Notes: generated from the letters alone by a model not told the origin. A stretch of DNA of 64,000 nt from Spirochaetes bacterium ADurb.BinA120 (GCA_002069125.1 MVZN01000007.1:1-64000); one strand, 5' to 3'. Positions 9,688 through 18,865 are shown, counted from the stretch's first letter. Numbers and translations are program-made.

Positions 9688-11298
9688 TTGAAGGCAAATC
9701 CTTCGTATATCCTTACACATGATCTCGGCACCACCGGGAACAAATCGTGCATTTACCGGATAGGGGAACGCATCGAACTCATCGACTCGAGCCTCGTAGA
9801 ATATCCGCTCATCACGACTCCCGATGGCGGGGCCGAAGAGCGGGCCGACGACTGGTGGAACGCGGTTTGTACGGCTACCAGGACCATCATGGAGCGCACC
9901 GGCATTAATCCCGGAAGCATAGGCGGCATGGCTTTCTGCTGCCAGCTTCAGGGTTCCGTTATGGTGGACAGGGATGGGACCGCGCTTCGAAATCCTATGA
10001 CCTATCTCGACGGGCGCGCCACGGCCCAGATGGAACGTTTTTTGTACAACGGTCTTTTAAAAATAGACAAATGGAACGCGTTTAAAACCCTGCGCTCACT
10101 CCTTATTACCGGAGGGCTGGCGGGCACCGCCAAGGACCCTCTTTGGAAATATCACTGGGTGCGGGAAAACGAGCCGGATATCTTTGGTAAAGTTCATCGC
10201 TGGCTGGACGTAAAGGACTACATGGTCCACCGTGCGACCGGCAATTTCGCCATGACATTCGACTCGGCGCATCTCACCTGGGTGTATGACACAAGGCCCG
10301 GAAGGCTCCAATGGTCGCGGGCCATGTGCTCGATGTTCGACGTAGACATGAACCACCTGCCGCCGGTCATTAAATCCACGGATGTGGCGGGCAATCTAAC
10401 GGCGCGCGCGGCAGATGAAATGGGCCTTGCGCCCGGCATTCCGGTGTTCGGCGGAGGAGGAGACACCTCCCTTATATCAATAGGTTCAGGCTGCCTTGAT
10501 CTTTACGACACTCACATCTATGTGGGCACCTCCGGATGGGTGGCCTCGAACGTCGACAGGCGGATGGTCGACGTGGGCAATTTTATCGCCTCCATACTCG
10601 GCGCGATCCCCGGCGGCTATCTATACGTGGCGGAGCAGGAGACCTCCGGCATCTGCCTTCAGTGGTTTCGCGACCACCTCGCGCTGGACGAAATAGGCGT
10701 CTATCTGAATGCACGTGAAGTTTGCAGCGACCCCGAGAGCGTCTACAACAGCCTGTACGAGCTCCTTAACGAAGTCGTTTCGCAAACCGAGCCGGGGTCC
10801 GGCAACCTCATATTCACACCCTGGCTCCATGGCAACAGGTCTCCGCGCGAGGATGCCTACGCTCGCGGCATATTTTTTAACATTGGCCTGTCGACTGGAA
10901 AGCGTCACCTCCTGCGTTCCGTGCTGGAGGGAGGGGCATTCCATGCCAGATGGATGCTCGAGGCCGTGGAGCGAAAGATTCCACGGCGCGAATCCCTGCG
11001 CTTTGTTGGCGGAGGGGCCAAGTCAGACGAATGGTGTCAGATTATGGCGGACATAACCGGAAGAAGCATAGAGACCATAGAGAATACGCAGAACGCCGGG
11101 ACGATCGGCGCGGCGGTGGTATGCGCCGTGGGGCTGGGTATCATCGATTCATTCGATATGGCCAAGCCGCTCATTCCGGTCAAAGGGGTCTTTATGCCAC
11201 GCATGGAATATCGCGGCATGTATGATGAAAATTTTCAGGTTTTCAAGGAGCTCTATCAGAAGAACAAAAAGCTTTTTCGGCGATTGAACGCAAGGTAG
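9688..11298 (+). CDS. FGGY-family carbohydrate kinase
   Basis: A 536-aa sugar or polyol kinase of the FGGY family. The phosphate-binding motif LTHDLGTTGNKSC lies at the N-terminus and the C-terminal nucleotide-binding part contains FVGGGAKSDEWCQIMADITG. The TTG at 9688 is chosen because GGGGAGGA lies 5 nt upstream; the TTG at 9670 would have no such site. It most resembles xylulokinase-like members, but the FGGY family covers many pentuloses, hexuloses and polyols. It heads a five-gene set with an aminotransferase, a class II aldolase, an MFS transporter and a HAD phosphatase. That set suggests phosphorylation of an imported polyhydroxy compound before aldol cleavage. The substrate is unknown. 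Confidence 0.88.
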   Translation: MKANPSYILTHDLGTTGNKSCIYRIGERIELIDSSLVEYPLITTPDGGAEERADDWWNAVCTATRTIMERTGINPGSIGGMAFCCQLQGSVMVDRDGTALRNPMTYLDGRATAQMERFLYNGLLKIDKWNAFKTLRSLLITGGLAGTAKDPLWKYHWVRENEPDIFGKVHRWLDVKDYMVHRATGNFAMTFDSAHLTWVYDTRPGRLQWSRAMCSMFDVDMNHLPPVIKSTDVAGNLTARAADEMGLAPGIPVFGGGGDTSLISIGSGCLDLYDTHIYVGTSGWVASNVDRRMVDVGNFIASILGAIPGGYLYVAEQETSGICLQWFRDHLALDEIGVYLNAREVCSDPESVYNSLYELLNEVVSQTEPGSGNLIFTPWLHGNRSPREDAYARGIFFNIGLSTGKRHLLRSVLEGGAFHARWMLEAVERKIPRRESLRFVGGGAKSDEWCQIMADITGRSIETIENTQNAGTIGAAVVCAVGLGIIDSFDMAKPLIPVKGVFMPRMEYRGMYDENFQVFKELYQKNKKLFRRLNAR

Positions 11299-11403
11299 TG
11301 CTGCTTCTACATTCGGCAATGCTAAAACGATTGAGAGGAGGGCAGGGCCGGCCGTAATGACCGGTTTGATGTCACTGATAAGGCAGTACGAAGGAGGAAC
11401 ACC

Positions 11404-12882
11404 ATGGCAGATAAAGCTAAAATAATCATTCCCGAAGGGTACGCGATTTCATACTGGCCCGACTCCGAGAGCATACTCGAGCGCCTTCACGACCTGGCCA
11501 ACAACCGGCCCATGTATCCGATACGGCGTGAGAGCATGGAGGAGTATCTTAAATACTTCGAAACGAAGTGCGCCGGTTCCAAGAAATTGACGGACGATGC
11601 AAAGCGCTTCATTCCAGGCGGGGTTCAGCACAATCTGGCGTTCAATTACCCCTTTCCTCTCGCTATCACGCGCGCGGAGGGCGCCTATCTGTGGGACGTT
11701 GACGGAAACCGTTACATCGACTTTCTCCAGGCCGGAGGACCGACACTTTTAGGAAGCAACTACAAACCGGTACAGGAAAAGATTATGGATCTCATCCGCG
11801 AAAGCGGCCCTGTTACCGGGCTTTTCCACGAATACGAGCTGAAGCTCGCGGAGCTTATTGTCAGGCTCATGCCTTCGGTGGAGATGTTCAGGATGCTGGC
11901 GAGCGGCAGCGAGGGCGTAATGGCGGCAATCCGCGCGGCTAGGACCTTTACCGGAAAGAGCAAAGTGATAAAGGTCGGAGGGGCGTATCACGGCTGGAGC
12001 GACCAGATGGTCTTCGGTATGCGCATTCCGGGCATCGGGCCCCTCGAGGCGCACGGCATCCCGGCGGGGTGTTATGCAGATACGCAGGAGGTGTTCCCAA
12101 ACGATATCGAAGGACCTAACGGGCTGGCCGCCATGTTCGAGCGAAACGAAAAGGAGGGAGGCACCGCGGCGGTCATCCTCGAACCGCTTGGCCCGGAGAG
12201 CGGCACAAGGCCCGTGGTTTACGATTACAATAAGCGCGTGCGCGAGCTTTGCGACGGCTTCGGCTCTCTACTCATCTTTGACGAAGTCGTAACGGCCTTT
12301 AGAGTGGGCTTAGGCGGCGCCCAGGGCTTCTTCGGTGTGAAGCCCGACTTAACAGTGTTCGGAAAATGCGTAGCGGGCGGTTACCCGGCGGCGGGGGGAG
12401 TCGGCGGCAGACGGGATGTAATGGAATGCTTTGCAGCCGGCATACAGGGCATGAAAAAGCGCGCGATGGTGGGAGGCACCCTCTCAGCCAATCCGCTTTC
12501 CTGCGCGGCCGGCTATTACGCGATTAAAGCGATGGAGGATACGAACGCGCCGGTAGTCGCGGGCCGGGCCGGCGACCGCCTGACCAGAGGGCTTCAGGAG
12601 ATCATAGAGAGGCGTGGGCTCCCCTTCGTGGCCTTCAACCACGGCTCCATCTGCCATCTGGAGACGGCCGCCGCGATGCTAATGGATATAAATAATCCGA
12701 AGATATTCACCGAGGTTACCGAGCGAAAGCATATCATGGAGGAAATGGGGGCCGCTATGATGGCCGAAGGCATAATATCGCTCGCCGGCTCCAGGCTGTA
12801 TACATCCATGGCCGATACTGACGAGGTTATAGACGACGCGCTCGAACGCTTCGACCGTGTACTCTCCTGCGTAGAAATATAA
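11404..12882 (+). CDS. Class III PLP aminotransferase (glutamate-1-semialdehyde aminotransferase-like)
   Basis: A 492-aa PLP enzyme of the class III aminotransferase family, close in pattern to glutamate-1-semialdehyde aminomutases. Visible motifs are the phosphate-binding region ASGSEGVMAAIRAAR (about 160-175), LIFDEVVTAFRVG with the cofactor Asp (about 291-303), and the Schiff-base Lys in FGKCVAGGYP near 322. It has about 60 extra N-terminal residues compared with HemL. AAGGAGG lies 7-13 nt before the ATG. Placed between a sugar kinase and an aldolase, it is unlikely to serve haem synthesis. A role in deaminating or aminating an intermediate of the same pathway is inferred. Confidence 0.87.
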   Translation: MADKAKIIIPEGYAISYWPDSESILERLHDLANNRPMYPIRRESMEEYLKYFETKCAGSKKLTDDAKRFIPGGVQHNLAFNYPFPLAITRAEGAYLWDVDGNRYIDFLQAGGPTLLGSNYKPVQEKIMDLIRESGPVTGLFHEYELKLAELIVRLMPSVEMFRMLASGSEGVMAAIRAARTFTGKSKVIKVGGAYHGWSDQMVFGMRIPGIGPLEAHGIPAGCYADTQEVFPNDIEGPNGLAAMFERNEKEGGTAAVILEPLGPESGTRPVVYDYNKRVRELCDGFGSLLIFDEVVTAFRVGLGGAQGFFGVKPDLTVFGKCVAGGYPAAGGVGGRRDVMECFAAGIQGMKKRAMVGGTLSANPLSCAAGYYAIKAMEDTNAPVVAGRAGDRLTRGLQEIIERRGLPFVAFNHGSICHLETAAAMLMDINNPKIFTEVTERKHIMEEMGAAMMAEGIISLAGSRLYTSMADTDEVIDDALERFDRVLSCVEI

Positions 12883-12892
12883 GGAGGCGGAA

Positions 12893-13570
12893 ATGGGAAA
12901 ATACGACGAATACCGCGAAAAAGTCGTCGAATACAGTAAAATGGTCTTTTCGAAGGGGTATACCGCCGGCTCGGGCGGCAATGTCTCAATGCTCATCGAA
13001 GGAGAGAACGCTCTCGCAATCACGCCGTCGGGTAAGGATTATTCGAGATTTACACCTGCCGAAATCTGTATAGTAGACCTTGATCTTCAACCTATCGAGG
13101 GGACCATGCGTCCCTCGATCGAAACCGGCATGCACGCCGCGGTGTATAAAAACCGCCGCGACGTAAACGCGATAATCCACGCGCATCAGACCTTTGCGAG
13201 CGTGTTTGCTCTTATAAACGAGCCGATACCCCCAATCTTCGACGAGGTGCTTTTCAACATCGGTCCAGTGGTTGATGTGATTCCCTATGCTCTTTCCGGG
13301 AGCCCGGAGCTCGTCGAGAACGTGGTGTCGAAGCTCGGAAACCGATGCAACTGTTACATACTCCAGAACCACGGGGCGCTCAGCCTGGGACAGACCATGG
13401 AAAAGGCCTTCGCCAACATGGAGCTTTTCGAGAAGGCGGCCACCGTATACCATCACGCCCTGTGCACGGGACGCGCCGTGTCCACGTTGCCCGAGTCGGT
13501 GGTCACTCCCATATTTCAGCTTCTACAGATGGGACAGGACGCCGAAATAAAAAGAAAATCGGAAATATAA
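12893..13570 (+). CDS. Class II aldolase/adducin-family protein
   Basis: A 225-aa class II aldolase-like enzyme, comparable in length to L-fuculose-1-phosphate aldolase (about 215). Signature elements are GGNVSM near residue 26, ITPSGKDYS near 43, the catalytic Glu in RPSIETGMHAAVY near 75, zinc ligands in IIHAHQTF near 95, and a third His in QNHGAL near 160. All residues expected for zinc-dependent retro-aldol cleavage of a ketose or aldose 1-phosphate are present. AAGGAGG precedes the start and the gene begins 10 nt after the aminotransferase, so the two are cotranscribed. The natural substrate is unknown. Confidence 0.86.
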   Translation: MGKYDEYREKVVEYSKMVFSKGYTAGSGGNVSMLIEGENALAITPSGKDYSRFTPAEICIVDLDLQPIEGTMRPSIETGMHAAVYKNRRDVNAIIHAHQTFASVFALINEPIPPIFDEVLFNIGPVVDVIPYALSGSPELVENVVSKLGNRCNCYILQNHGALSLGQTMEKAFANMELFEKAATVYHHALCTGRAVSTLPESVVTPIFQLLQMGQDAEIKRKSEI

Positions 13571-13576
13571 ACAATC

Positions 13577-13592
13577 GTCCTCTGTAGAGGAC
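13577..13592 (+). other. Intercistronic hairpin
   Basis: GTCCTC and GAGGAC form a perfect 6-bp stem with a TGTA loop just before the ribosome binding site (CAGGAGG) of the transporter gene. There is no U-run, so it is not a typical terminator. It may tune message stability or translation within the operon. Confidence 0.4.
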
Positions 13593-13606
13593 CAGGAGGT
13601 TGGCGC

Positions 13607-14827
13607 ATGAAATCACAGCCATACCAGGTTTATAGATACAGGTGGCTGATTCTTGCCGCCTTTATGTTGCTGAATGTCATTATCCAGATTCACTGGGTCG
13701 CCCTGGCTTCCATTACCACCGAGTCGGCCGAGTATTATGCGGTATCACCACTTTCCATTGGATTCCTGTCCATGATCTACATGCTCGTCTATATCGTGAT
13801 GTGCATACCGGCATCGTACGTAATCGACACCTACGGGCTCCGTATCGGGATAGGCGCCGGGGCCCTGCTTGCGGGATGCTTCGGTTTCCTGAAGGGAATT
13901 TACGCGGCCGATTACACCATGGTGACGGTCTCCCAGCTCGGGCTTGCCGTAGCACAGCCCTTTATCCTCAACGCGTATACCAAGCTCGCCGCCAGGTGGT
14001 TTCCCCTCGGCGAGCGCGCTACCGTTTCGGGCCTGGCCTCACTCGCGCAGTATGTAGGCATTATTGTGGCCCTCGGAGCAAGCCCGTTCCTGTTTACGTC
14101 AAAGGGGATGGAGGGGATGCTCATGGTATATGGCCTGGTCTCGCTTGCCGGCTCCGCGCTTTTCCTTGTAGTGATTAGGGAGCGGCCTCCGACACCTCCG
14201 GAAGCGGATGAGAGCGAAGAGAGATATCCATTCTTCATGGGGCTAGGTCATATTCTGCGGCTTCGCGACATGCGCCTGACCATAGTGCTTTTCTTCATCG
14301 GGCTGGGAATATTCAACGCGGTGACCACATGGATAGAGCAAATTCTCGCGCCGCGCGGCATCACCGCGGAACAGGCGGGCATAATAGGCGCGCTCATGAT
14401 GGTTGGCGGCATAATAGGCGCCTCGATCCTGCCGGTGCTCTCCGACCGTATGAGGAAACGCCGTCCGTTCCTTGTCGGAGCGATGATCGCCATGGTCCCA
14501 GGCCTTTTCGGGCTTGCATTCGGAACTCGGTTCTGGCTGATTTTATTGTCGTCGTTCGTGCTCGGGTTTTTCATAATGAGCGCCGGACCCATAGGTTTTC
14601 AATACAGCGCCGAGGTGAGCCATCCGGCCCCCGAGTCGATTTCACAGGGCGTACTTCTGCTTGCGGGGCAGATTTCGGGCGTAATTTTTATATTGGGCAT
14701 GGACGCGTTCCGGTCGGCTGACACAGGCTCGATGACGCCGTTCCTGGTGCTTTTTATGGTACTCGTCGTGCTGAACGCCTTCCTGGGACTCAGGCTCCGC
14801 GAATCGAAAATAGGCGGCAGGGCATGA
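13607..14827 (+). CDS. MFS transporter, FLVCR-like
   Basis: A 406-aa major facilitator protein with about 12 membrane segments and a short central cytoplasmic loop (about 190-210, RERPPTPPEADESEE). The first helices (YRYRWLILAAFMLLN, then FLSMIYMLVYIVMCIPAS and VIDTYGLR) resemble the FLVCR subgroup. In animals this subgroup includes choline and ethanolamine transporters; that resemblance is from memory and needs a search. An AGGAGG precedes the ATG. The transporter ends in an ATGA overlap with the HAD gene, tying it to the operon. It probably imports the substrate of the kinase/aldolase pathway. Confidence 0.85.
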   Translation: MKSQPYQVYRYRWLILAAFMLLNVIIQIHWVALASITTESAEYYAVSPLSIGFLSMIYMLVYIVMCIPASYVIDTYGLRIGIGAGALLAGCFGFLKGIYAADYTMVTVSQLGLAVAQPFILNAYTKLAARWFPLGERATVSGLASLAQYVGIIVALGASPFLFTSKGMEGMLMVYGLVSLAGSALFLVVIRERPPTPPEADESEERYPFFMGLGHILRLRDMRLTIVLFFIGLGIFNAVTTWIEQILAPRGITAEQAGIIGALMMVGGIIGASILPVLSDRMRKRRPFLVGAMIAMVPGLFGLAFGTRFWLILLSSFVLGFFIMSAGPIGFQYSAEVSHPAPESISQGVLLLAGQISGVIFILGMDAFRSADTGSMTPFLVLFMVLVVLNAFLGLRLRESKIGGRA

Positions 14828-15471
14828 TCGTCCGTTTCTGGGACATGGACCACACGCTTCTCGACAACGACTGCGACGTTTCTTGGAAGCTCTTTCTGAT
14901 AGAAAAGGGCATCGCCCCACGGGAGGACCTCGATCGCATCGTCCTGTTCTGGGAACAGTACGAGGAGGGAAGACTGGACCCTGTCTCATTCAACGAGTTC
15001 CAGCTCCGCGAATTCGCCGGAAGGACCGAAGAGGAAATCGCGGAATTGTCGAGGGAGCATTTTGAGACAATCGCAGGTCCGAAAGCGTACGCGCGGGCCG
15101 TTGAGCTGGTACGAAGGCAGCGGGCCTCGGGAGATCATACCTGCATGATTACGGCAACCAACATAGCTATCGCGACGCCCGTGGCCGAGTATTTCGGTTT
15201 CGACACGCTAATCGCGACCATGCTCGAGACGCGAGGTGCCACCTATACAGGAAGGATCATCGGCGACTATTGTGTGGGAGAGGGCAAGCTTCCGTTTATG
15301 AGATCCCTCTGTCTGGAGCACGGAACCGACCTCTCCGAATCCTATTATTACGGAGATAGCATTGCAGACCTGCCGGTACTCGAGGCGGTTGGGCATCCCG
15401 TGGCGGTAAATCCTAGGGAGCGGCTAAGGGCCATCGCGCTCGAACGAGGATGGCCTGTTCTCGATTTTTGA
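14824..15471 (+). CDS. HAD-superfamily phosphatase (subfamily IB)
   Basis: A 215-aa HAD hydrolase of the phosphoserine-phosphatase-like IB group. Motif I is FWDMDHTLLDND at residues 4-15 with the nucleophile Asp, motif II is MITATN near 105, the conserved Lys lies in EGKLPF near 158, and motif III is YYGDSIADLPVL near 177. The start overlaps the transporter stop in ATGA, so translation is likely coupled. It probably removes phosphate from an end product of the upstream kinase/aldolase steps, but HAD specificity cannot be predicted from motifs. Its stop codon lies inside a hairpin that may end the operon transcript. Confidence 0.86.
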   Translation: MIVRFWDMDHTLLDNDCDVSWKLFLIEKGIAPREDLDRIVLFWEQYEEGRLDPVSFNEFQLREFAGRTEEEIAELSREHFETIAGPKAYARAVELVRRQRASGDHTCMITATNIAIATPVAEYFGFDTLIATMLETRGATYTGRIIGDYCVGEGKLPFMRSLCLEHGTDLSESYYYGDSIADLPVLEAVGHPVAVNPRERLRAIALERGWPVLDF

Positions 15472-15484
15472 TCGAGACCGTTTT
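15459..15484 (+). terminator. Probable terminator overlapping the HAD stop codon
   Basis: TCTCGAT (15459-15465) and ATCGAGA (15471-15477) form a perfect 7-bp stem with a TTTTG loop, followed by CCGTTTT. The loop holds part of the stop codon. The U-run is short, so termination may be partial. Confidence 0.5.
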
Positions 15485-15632
15485 GTAAATCCTGTTCCCC
15501 GTGGGAAATATCTCCATTAAAATCCTCGGGCGGATGTCGGGCTTCTACGACATTAATATCGATCGGGCTTGAAGGCCGACAGGGTGAAGACACGGACATT
15601 GCCCGATGACCCGATTTCAGGGCACAGGTATT

Positions 15633-15661
15633 TTGATTGATTTTAATAAGCCGATTGAATA
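15633..15661 (+). promoter_or_regulatory. Possible promoter of the aminopeptidase gene
   Basis: TTGATT at 15633-15638 and TGAATA at 15656-15661 are 17 nt apart and 52 nt before the ATG. The match to the sigma-70 consensus is moderate. Confidence 0.35.
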
Positions 15662-15713
15662 GTTTACCCGCATGCTACGGGAAAGCGACAAACAAAATTC
15701 CGGACGGTGATGG

Positions 15714-16888
15714 ATGGCCCTTTCAAACGCCCAGCTTCAGCGATATGCGGAGGTTCTGATATGGGGACTCTCGGTCGGCAGACCCAGGCCTATTCCCAGG
15801 TATGGAGAGGTCCTTGTCAATTATGATATCGAAGCGCTCCCGCTGGCCGAGGTGCTGCACGAATCGCTTATACGGCGCGGACTGAATGTCGTTCTGAGGG
15901 CAATGTCCACGCCGATTGTGGAGAGGAACTTTTTCAGGCATTCCGATCGCAGGCAGCGAAAACACATAGCTTCAGGCGAGAGGGAGCTGTACGCCAACCT
16001 GGCGGGCAGCGTCTTTCTTCACGCTCCATCATCCCTTACGCATCTTCAGGGGATAGATCCCAAATCCATCAACGACGCCGCCGTAACCAGAAAAACGATG
16101 AGGGAGATACTCAACCGGAGGGAGGAGGCCGGAAAATTCGGATGGACGCTATGCACCTATCCCACCATGGCGCTGGCCTCGCAGGCAGGCCTGAGCATGC
16201 GCCAGTATACGGACCAGGTCGTAAAGGCGTGCATGCTTAACGAAAGGGAGCCGGTAAAACGGTGGGAGGAGGTTTTCCGCTCGGCTATCGAGGTAAAGAA
16301 ATGGCTTAATTCCCTTAAAATAGCGACGATTCGCGTCGAGAGCGATTCGATGGATCTCTCCATCAATCTAGGGGAAAAAAGGCTGTTTATTGGGGTAAGC
16401 GGCAGGAATATCCCCTCGTTCGAGATTTTCACCTCGCCGGACTGGAGGGGCGCCAGAGGGGAGTATTATGCCGACCAGCCGTCTTTTCGAAACGGCAATC
16501 TCGTGGAACGCGTGAGGCTGCGTTTCGAGGCGGGGCGGGTCGTCAGGGCCGATGCCGCCAGGGGGCAGAGATTTTTGCGCGAAACCCTTTCCATGGACGC
16601 CGGGGCATCCAGGATAGGCGAATTTTCGCTTACGGATAAAAGGTTTTCGAGGATTGACCGTTTCATGGCGGATACCCCGGCAACTGCCATATCGCCCTGG
16701 GCAGCTCTTACACCAACGCCTATGCCGGCGACCCGGCCGGGCTCGACGCGGCGGCGCGAAAAGGCCTCGGGTTCAACGATTCGGCGCTTCACTGGGACCT
16801 GGTCAACACCGAGAATAAAAGGGTGAGCGCGGCCCTTCGAAACGGCAAATCCGTATGCGTATACGAAAAGGGCATGTTTCGAATTTGA
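15714..16888. pseudogene. M29-family aminopeptidase broken by an internal deletion (plus strand)
   Basis: The gene is on the plus strand. Frame 1 (15714 to about 16669) encodes an M29 metallo-aminopeptidase up to FSLTDKRFSRIDRFM, including the metal-binding Glu of PSFEIFTSPD and that of IGEFSLTD. The family then expects about ten residues plus a GG-x-x-GN-x-HIALGSSY block. Here that block (GGYPGNCHIALGSSY) and the terminal HWDLV metal motif appear only in another frame, from 16667 to the TGA at 16886-16888. The original frame instead runs into 50 unrelated residues and stops at 16826. About ten codons and one frame step are missing at a GGCGG repeat. The predicted protein would lack the catalytic His/Tyr and later metal ligands. 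Either a true pseudogene or an assembly error. Confidence 0.8.
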
Positions 16889-16909
16889 TAAGCGGACGGC
16901 GGACAGGCG

Positions 16910-17893
16910 ATGGATGAGCGAATTGATATTTTGAAAAACGCCGGCCTATTCGCGAAATTGAAGGAGAGCGAACTGGCCGTAATATCCCGTAACAGCGAAT
17001 TGATGCGCGTTCCCTCGGGTTATGTGATATTCCGCGAATCGGAGACGGCCGACGCGCTGTATATCGTTCGTTCCGGCGAGATTTCCATCAACCGAAAGGC
17101 CAACGGCGAGACGACGACCATCGCGACCTTCATCGAGGGCGAGACTTTCGGAGAATTCGACCTTTTCGAAAACAGTCCGCGGACCGCTACGGCCGTTGCG
17201 GAAATGGATTCGGAAGTCATAAGATTTCCGGCGGAGGGTTCGAGCTTCAGGGACCTGCTCGAGCGGCACGGAGGCCTCGCGGCCCGCATACTCCACCGCT
17301 TCCTCGCCACCGTTGCCGCGAGGATACGATACACAAACAGCCTTATTTCGGAAAAGACCCAGTGGGTCGAGGAGCTCCGAAGGCAGATCCATTACGACAA
17401 GCTTACAGGGCTGTACAACAGGTCGTATCTGGACGAGGAGGCCCTTCCCGCGCTGAAAAGGGGCGAGGGGGAGTTTGCCCTCGTCGTCATAAAGCCGGAC
17501 AATTTCAAGGATATCAACGACAACTACGGCCACGAAGCGGGCGATAAAATGCTTAGGATTCTGGCCCGGGTCTTTGGGGCGGCCATAGGGCCTAAAAATA
17601 CCGGAATACGTTTCAGGGGGGATGAATTCCTGGCGATCCTGCCGGGGGCGGGCGAGGAGGACGCCCTCCTCATAGCCCGAAAGCTGATGGCGGAATTCCG
17701 CGCCGCCGACGCCGCCGGTGTGACGGGGAACGCGGATTTCAGGCTTACGGCGAGCGCCGGAATAGCGATGTGCCCCCGGCACTGCTCGTGCGCCGACGCT
17801 GTCGGCGTTGCGTTCGAAAAGATGCTCGAGGCGAGAAATTCCGGCGGCGACAGGCTTGTGGCCACCTTGGACACCAATGGGTCAGGCGGATAA
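16910..17893 (+). CDS. cNMP-binding domain / GGDEF diguanylate cyclase-like protein
   Basis: A 327-aa soluble protein. An N-terminal cyclic-nucleotide-binding fold (about 8-125) contains [20 protein letters not shown], the phosphate-binding cassette pattern of the Crp family. A GGDEF domain (about 160-320) starts at [16 protein letters not shown]. The active-site loop reads FRGDEF near 236, with Arg in place of the first Gly; some RGDEF proteins are active cyclases. The RxxD inhibitory site expected just before the loop is not present. The gene ends 3 nt before a paralogue with the same architecture, so they form a tandem pair. It probably makes c-di-GMP under control of a bound nucleotide; both ligand and activity are unproven. 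Confidence 0.87.
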   Translation: MDERIDILKNAGLFAKLKESELAVISRNSELMRVPSGYVIFRESETADALYIVRSGEISINRKANGETTTIATFIEGETFGEFDLFENSPRTATAVAEMDSEVIRFPAEGSSFRDLLERHGGLAARILHRFLATVAARIRYTNSLISEKTQWVEELRRQIHYDKLTGLYNRSYLDEEALPALKRGEGEFALVVIKPDNFKDINDNYGHEAGDKMLRILARVFGAAIGPKNTGIRFRGDEFLAILPGAGEEDALLIARKLMAEFRAADAAGVTGNADFRLTASAGIAMCPRHCSCADAVGVAFEKMLEARNSGGDRLVATLDTNGSGG

Positions 17894-17896
17894 ACG

Positions 17897-18865
17897 ATGA
17901 ACTCGCTTTATAGCTTTCTCAAATCGATCGAAATATTTTCACTGCTCTCTGAGAACGAGATCGACGAGATCAGCCCATATCTGGAGGATGTAAGAGTGGC
18001 CTCGGGCAGCGTGCTCTTTCGCCAGGGGGACGAAGGGAATGAACTTTTCATAGTACGGCTTGGCGCTGTGGCGACCTCAATAGCGCTGCCCGAAGGCGGA
18101 AGCAGGGAGATCGCCGTTTTCCGAAGCGGGGATTTTTTCGGCGAGATGTCGATTTTCGAAAACGCGCCGCGCTCCGCCACCTGCGCCGCGAGGGAAGACA
18201 GCGAGCTATTGGTGCTGCACCAGCGTTCCATTTTCAGGATTATCGAGGACCATCCCGAAACCGCCCAGAAGATAATGTACCGAATGCTCAACATTACCAC
18301 ACAGAGGCTACGGAACACGGGTGATTTTCTGTTCGACATGGTGCAATGGGGAGACAAAGCCCGTAAGCGCGCGATAACCGACGAGATGACCGGCGTATAT
18401 AATCGGCGCTTCCTCGATGATTCATTGCCCCAGTACGTCGATGAGGCCAGGAACAGCGGTGCGCCGCTTGTGCTCGTTATGGTCGATCTGGATTATTTCA
18501 GGCAGATCAACGAGCTCTATGGCCATGAAACCGGAGACGGCGTCATAAAAGACGTAGTGAAGGTTTTTAAAAGCCACTTGAAAGACCGCAATATAATCGC
18601 GCGATACGGCGGCGACGAATTCACGTTTCTTCTTCCCGGCACCGCTCCCGAGGACGCCCTGGATGTCTGCAACTCGATTAGATCCGACGTGGAAAAACTC
18701 GAAACGCTCTCCCGCTTCGACGGCGCGATAAAAAGGGTGACGACGAGCCAGGGCCTTGCCTGTTACCCGGAAAGCGCTGGAGATGTGGATACCCTGAAGA
18801 AAAAGGCCGATAGCGCCCTGTACCGCGCCAAGGAGGAGGGCCGAAACCGCGTCACCTGCGCGTGA
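17897..18865 (+). CDS. cNMP-binding domain / GGDEF diguanylate cyclase
   Basis: A 322-aa paralogue of the preceding protein. The cNMP-binding fold (about 8-125) carries SGDFFGEMSIFENAPRSATC. A GGDEF domain (about 160-320) begins TDEMTGVYNRRFLDDS and keeps the canonical ARYGGDEF loop near 237. The position of the RxxD inhibitory site reads KDRN, so product inhibition is probably absent. Active diguanylate cyclase function is likely. The 3-nt gap to the upstream gene implies cotranscription and perhaps hetero-oligomers, in which the canonical and RGDEF partners could differ in activity. The cyclic nucleotide bound is unknown. Confidence 0.89.
   Translation: MNSLYSFLKSIEIFSLLSENEIDEISPYLEDVRVASGSVLFRQGDEGNELFIVRLGAVATSIALPEGGSREIAVFRSGDFFGEMSIFENAPRSATCAAREDSELLVLHQRSIFRIIEDHPETAQKIMYRMLNITTQRLRNTGDFLFDMVQWGDKARKRAITDEMTGVYNRRFLDDSLPQYVDEARNSGAPLVLVMVDLDYFRQINELYGHETGDGVIKDVVKVFKSHLKDRNIIARYGGDEFTFLLPGTAPEDALDVCNSIRSDVEKLETLSRFDGAIKRVTTSQGLACYPESAGDVDTLKKKADSALYRAKEEGRNRVTCA

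Noticed and set aside
16946-17782. A 278-aa open frame on the minus strand
   Set aside because: Antisense to the first cNMP-GGDEF gene, whose domains are clear; no domain pattern of its own.
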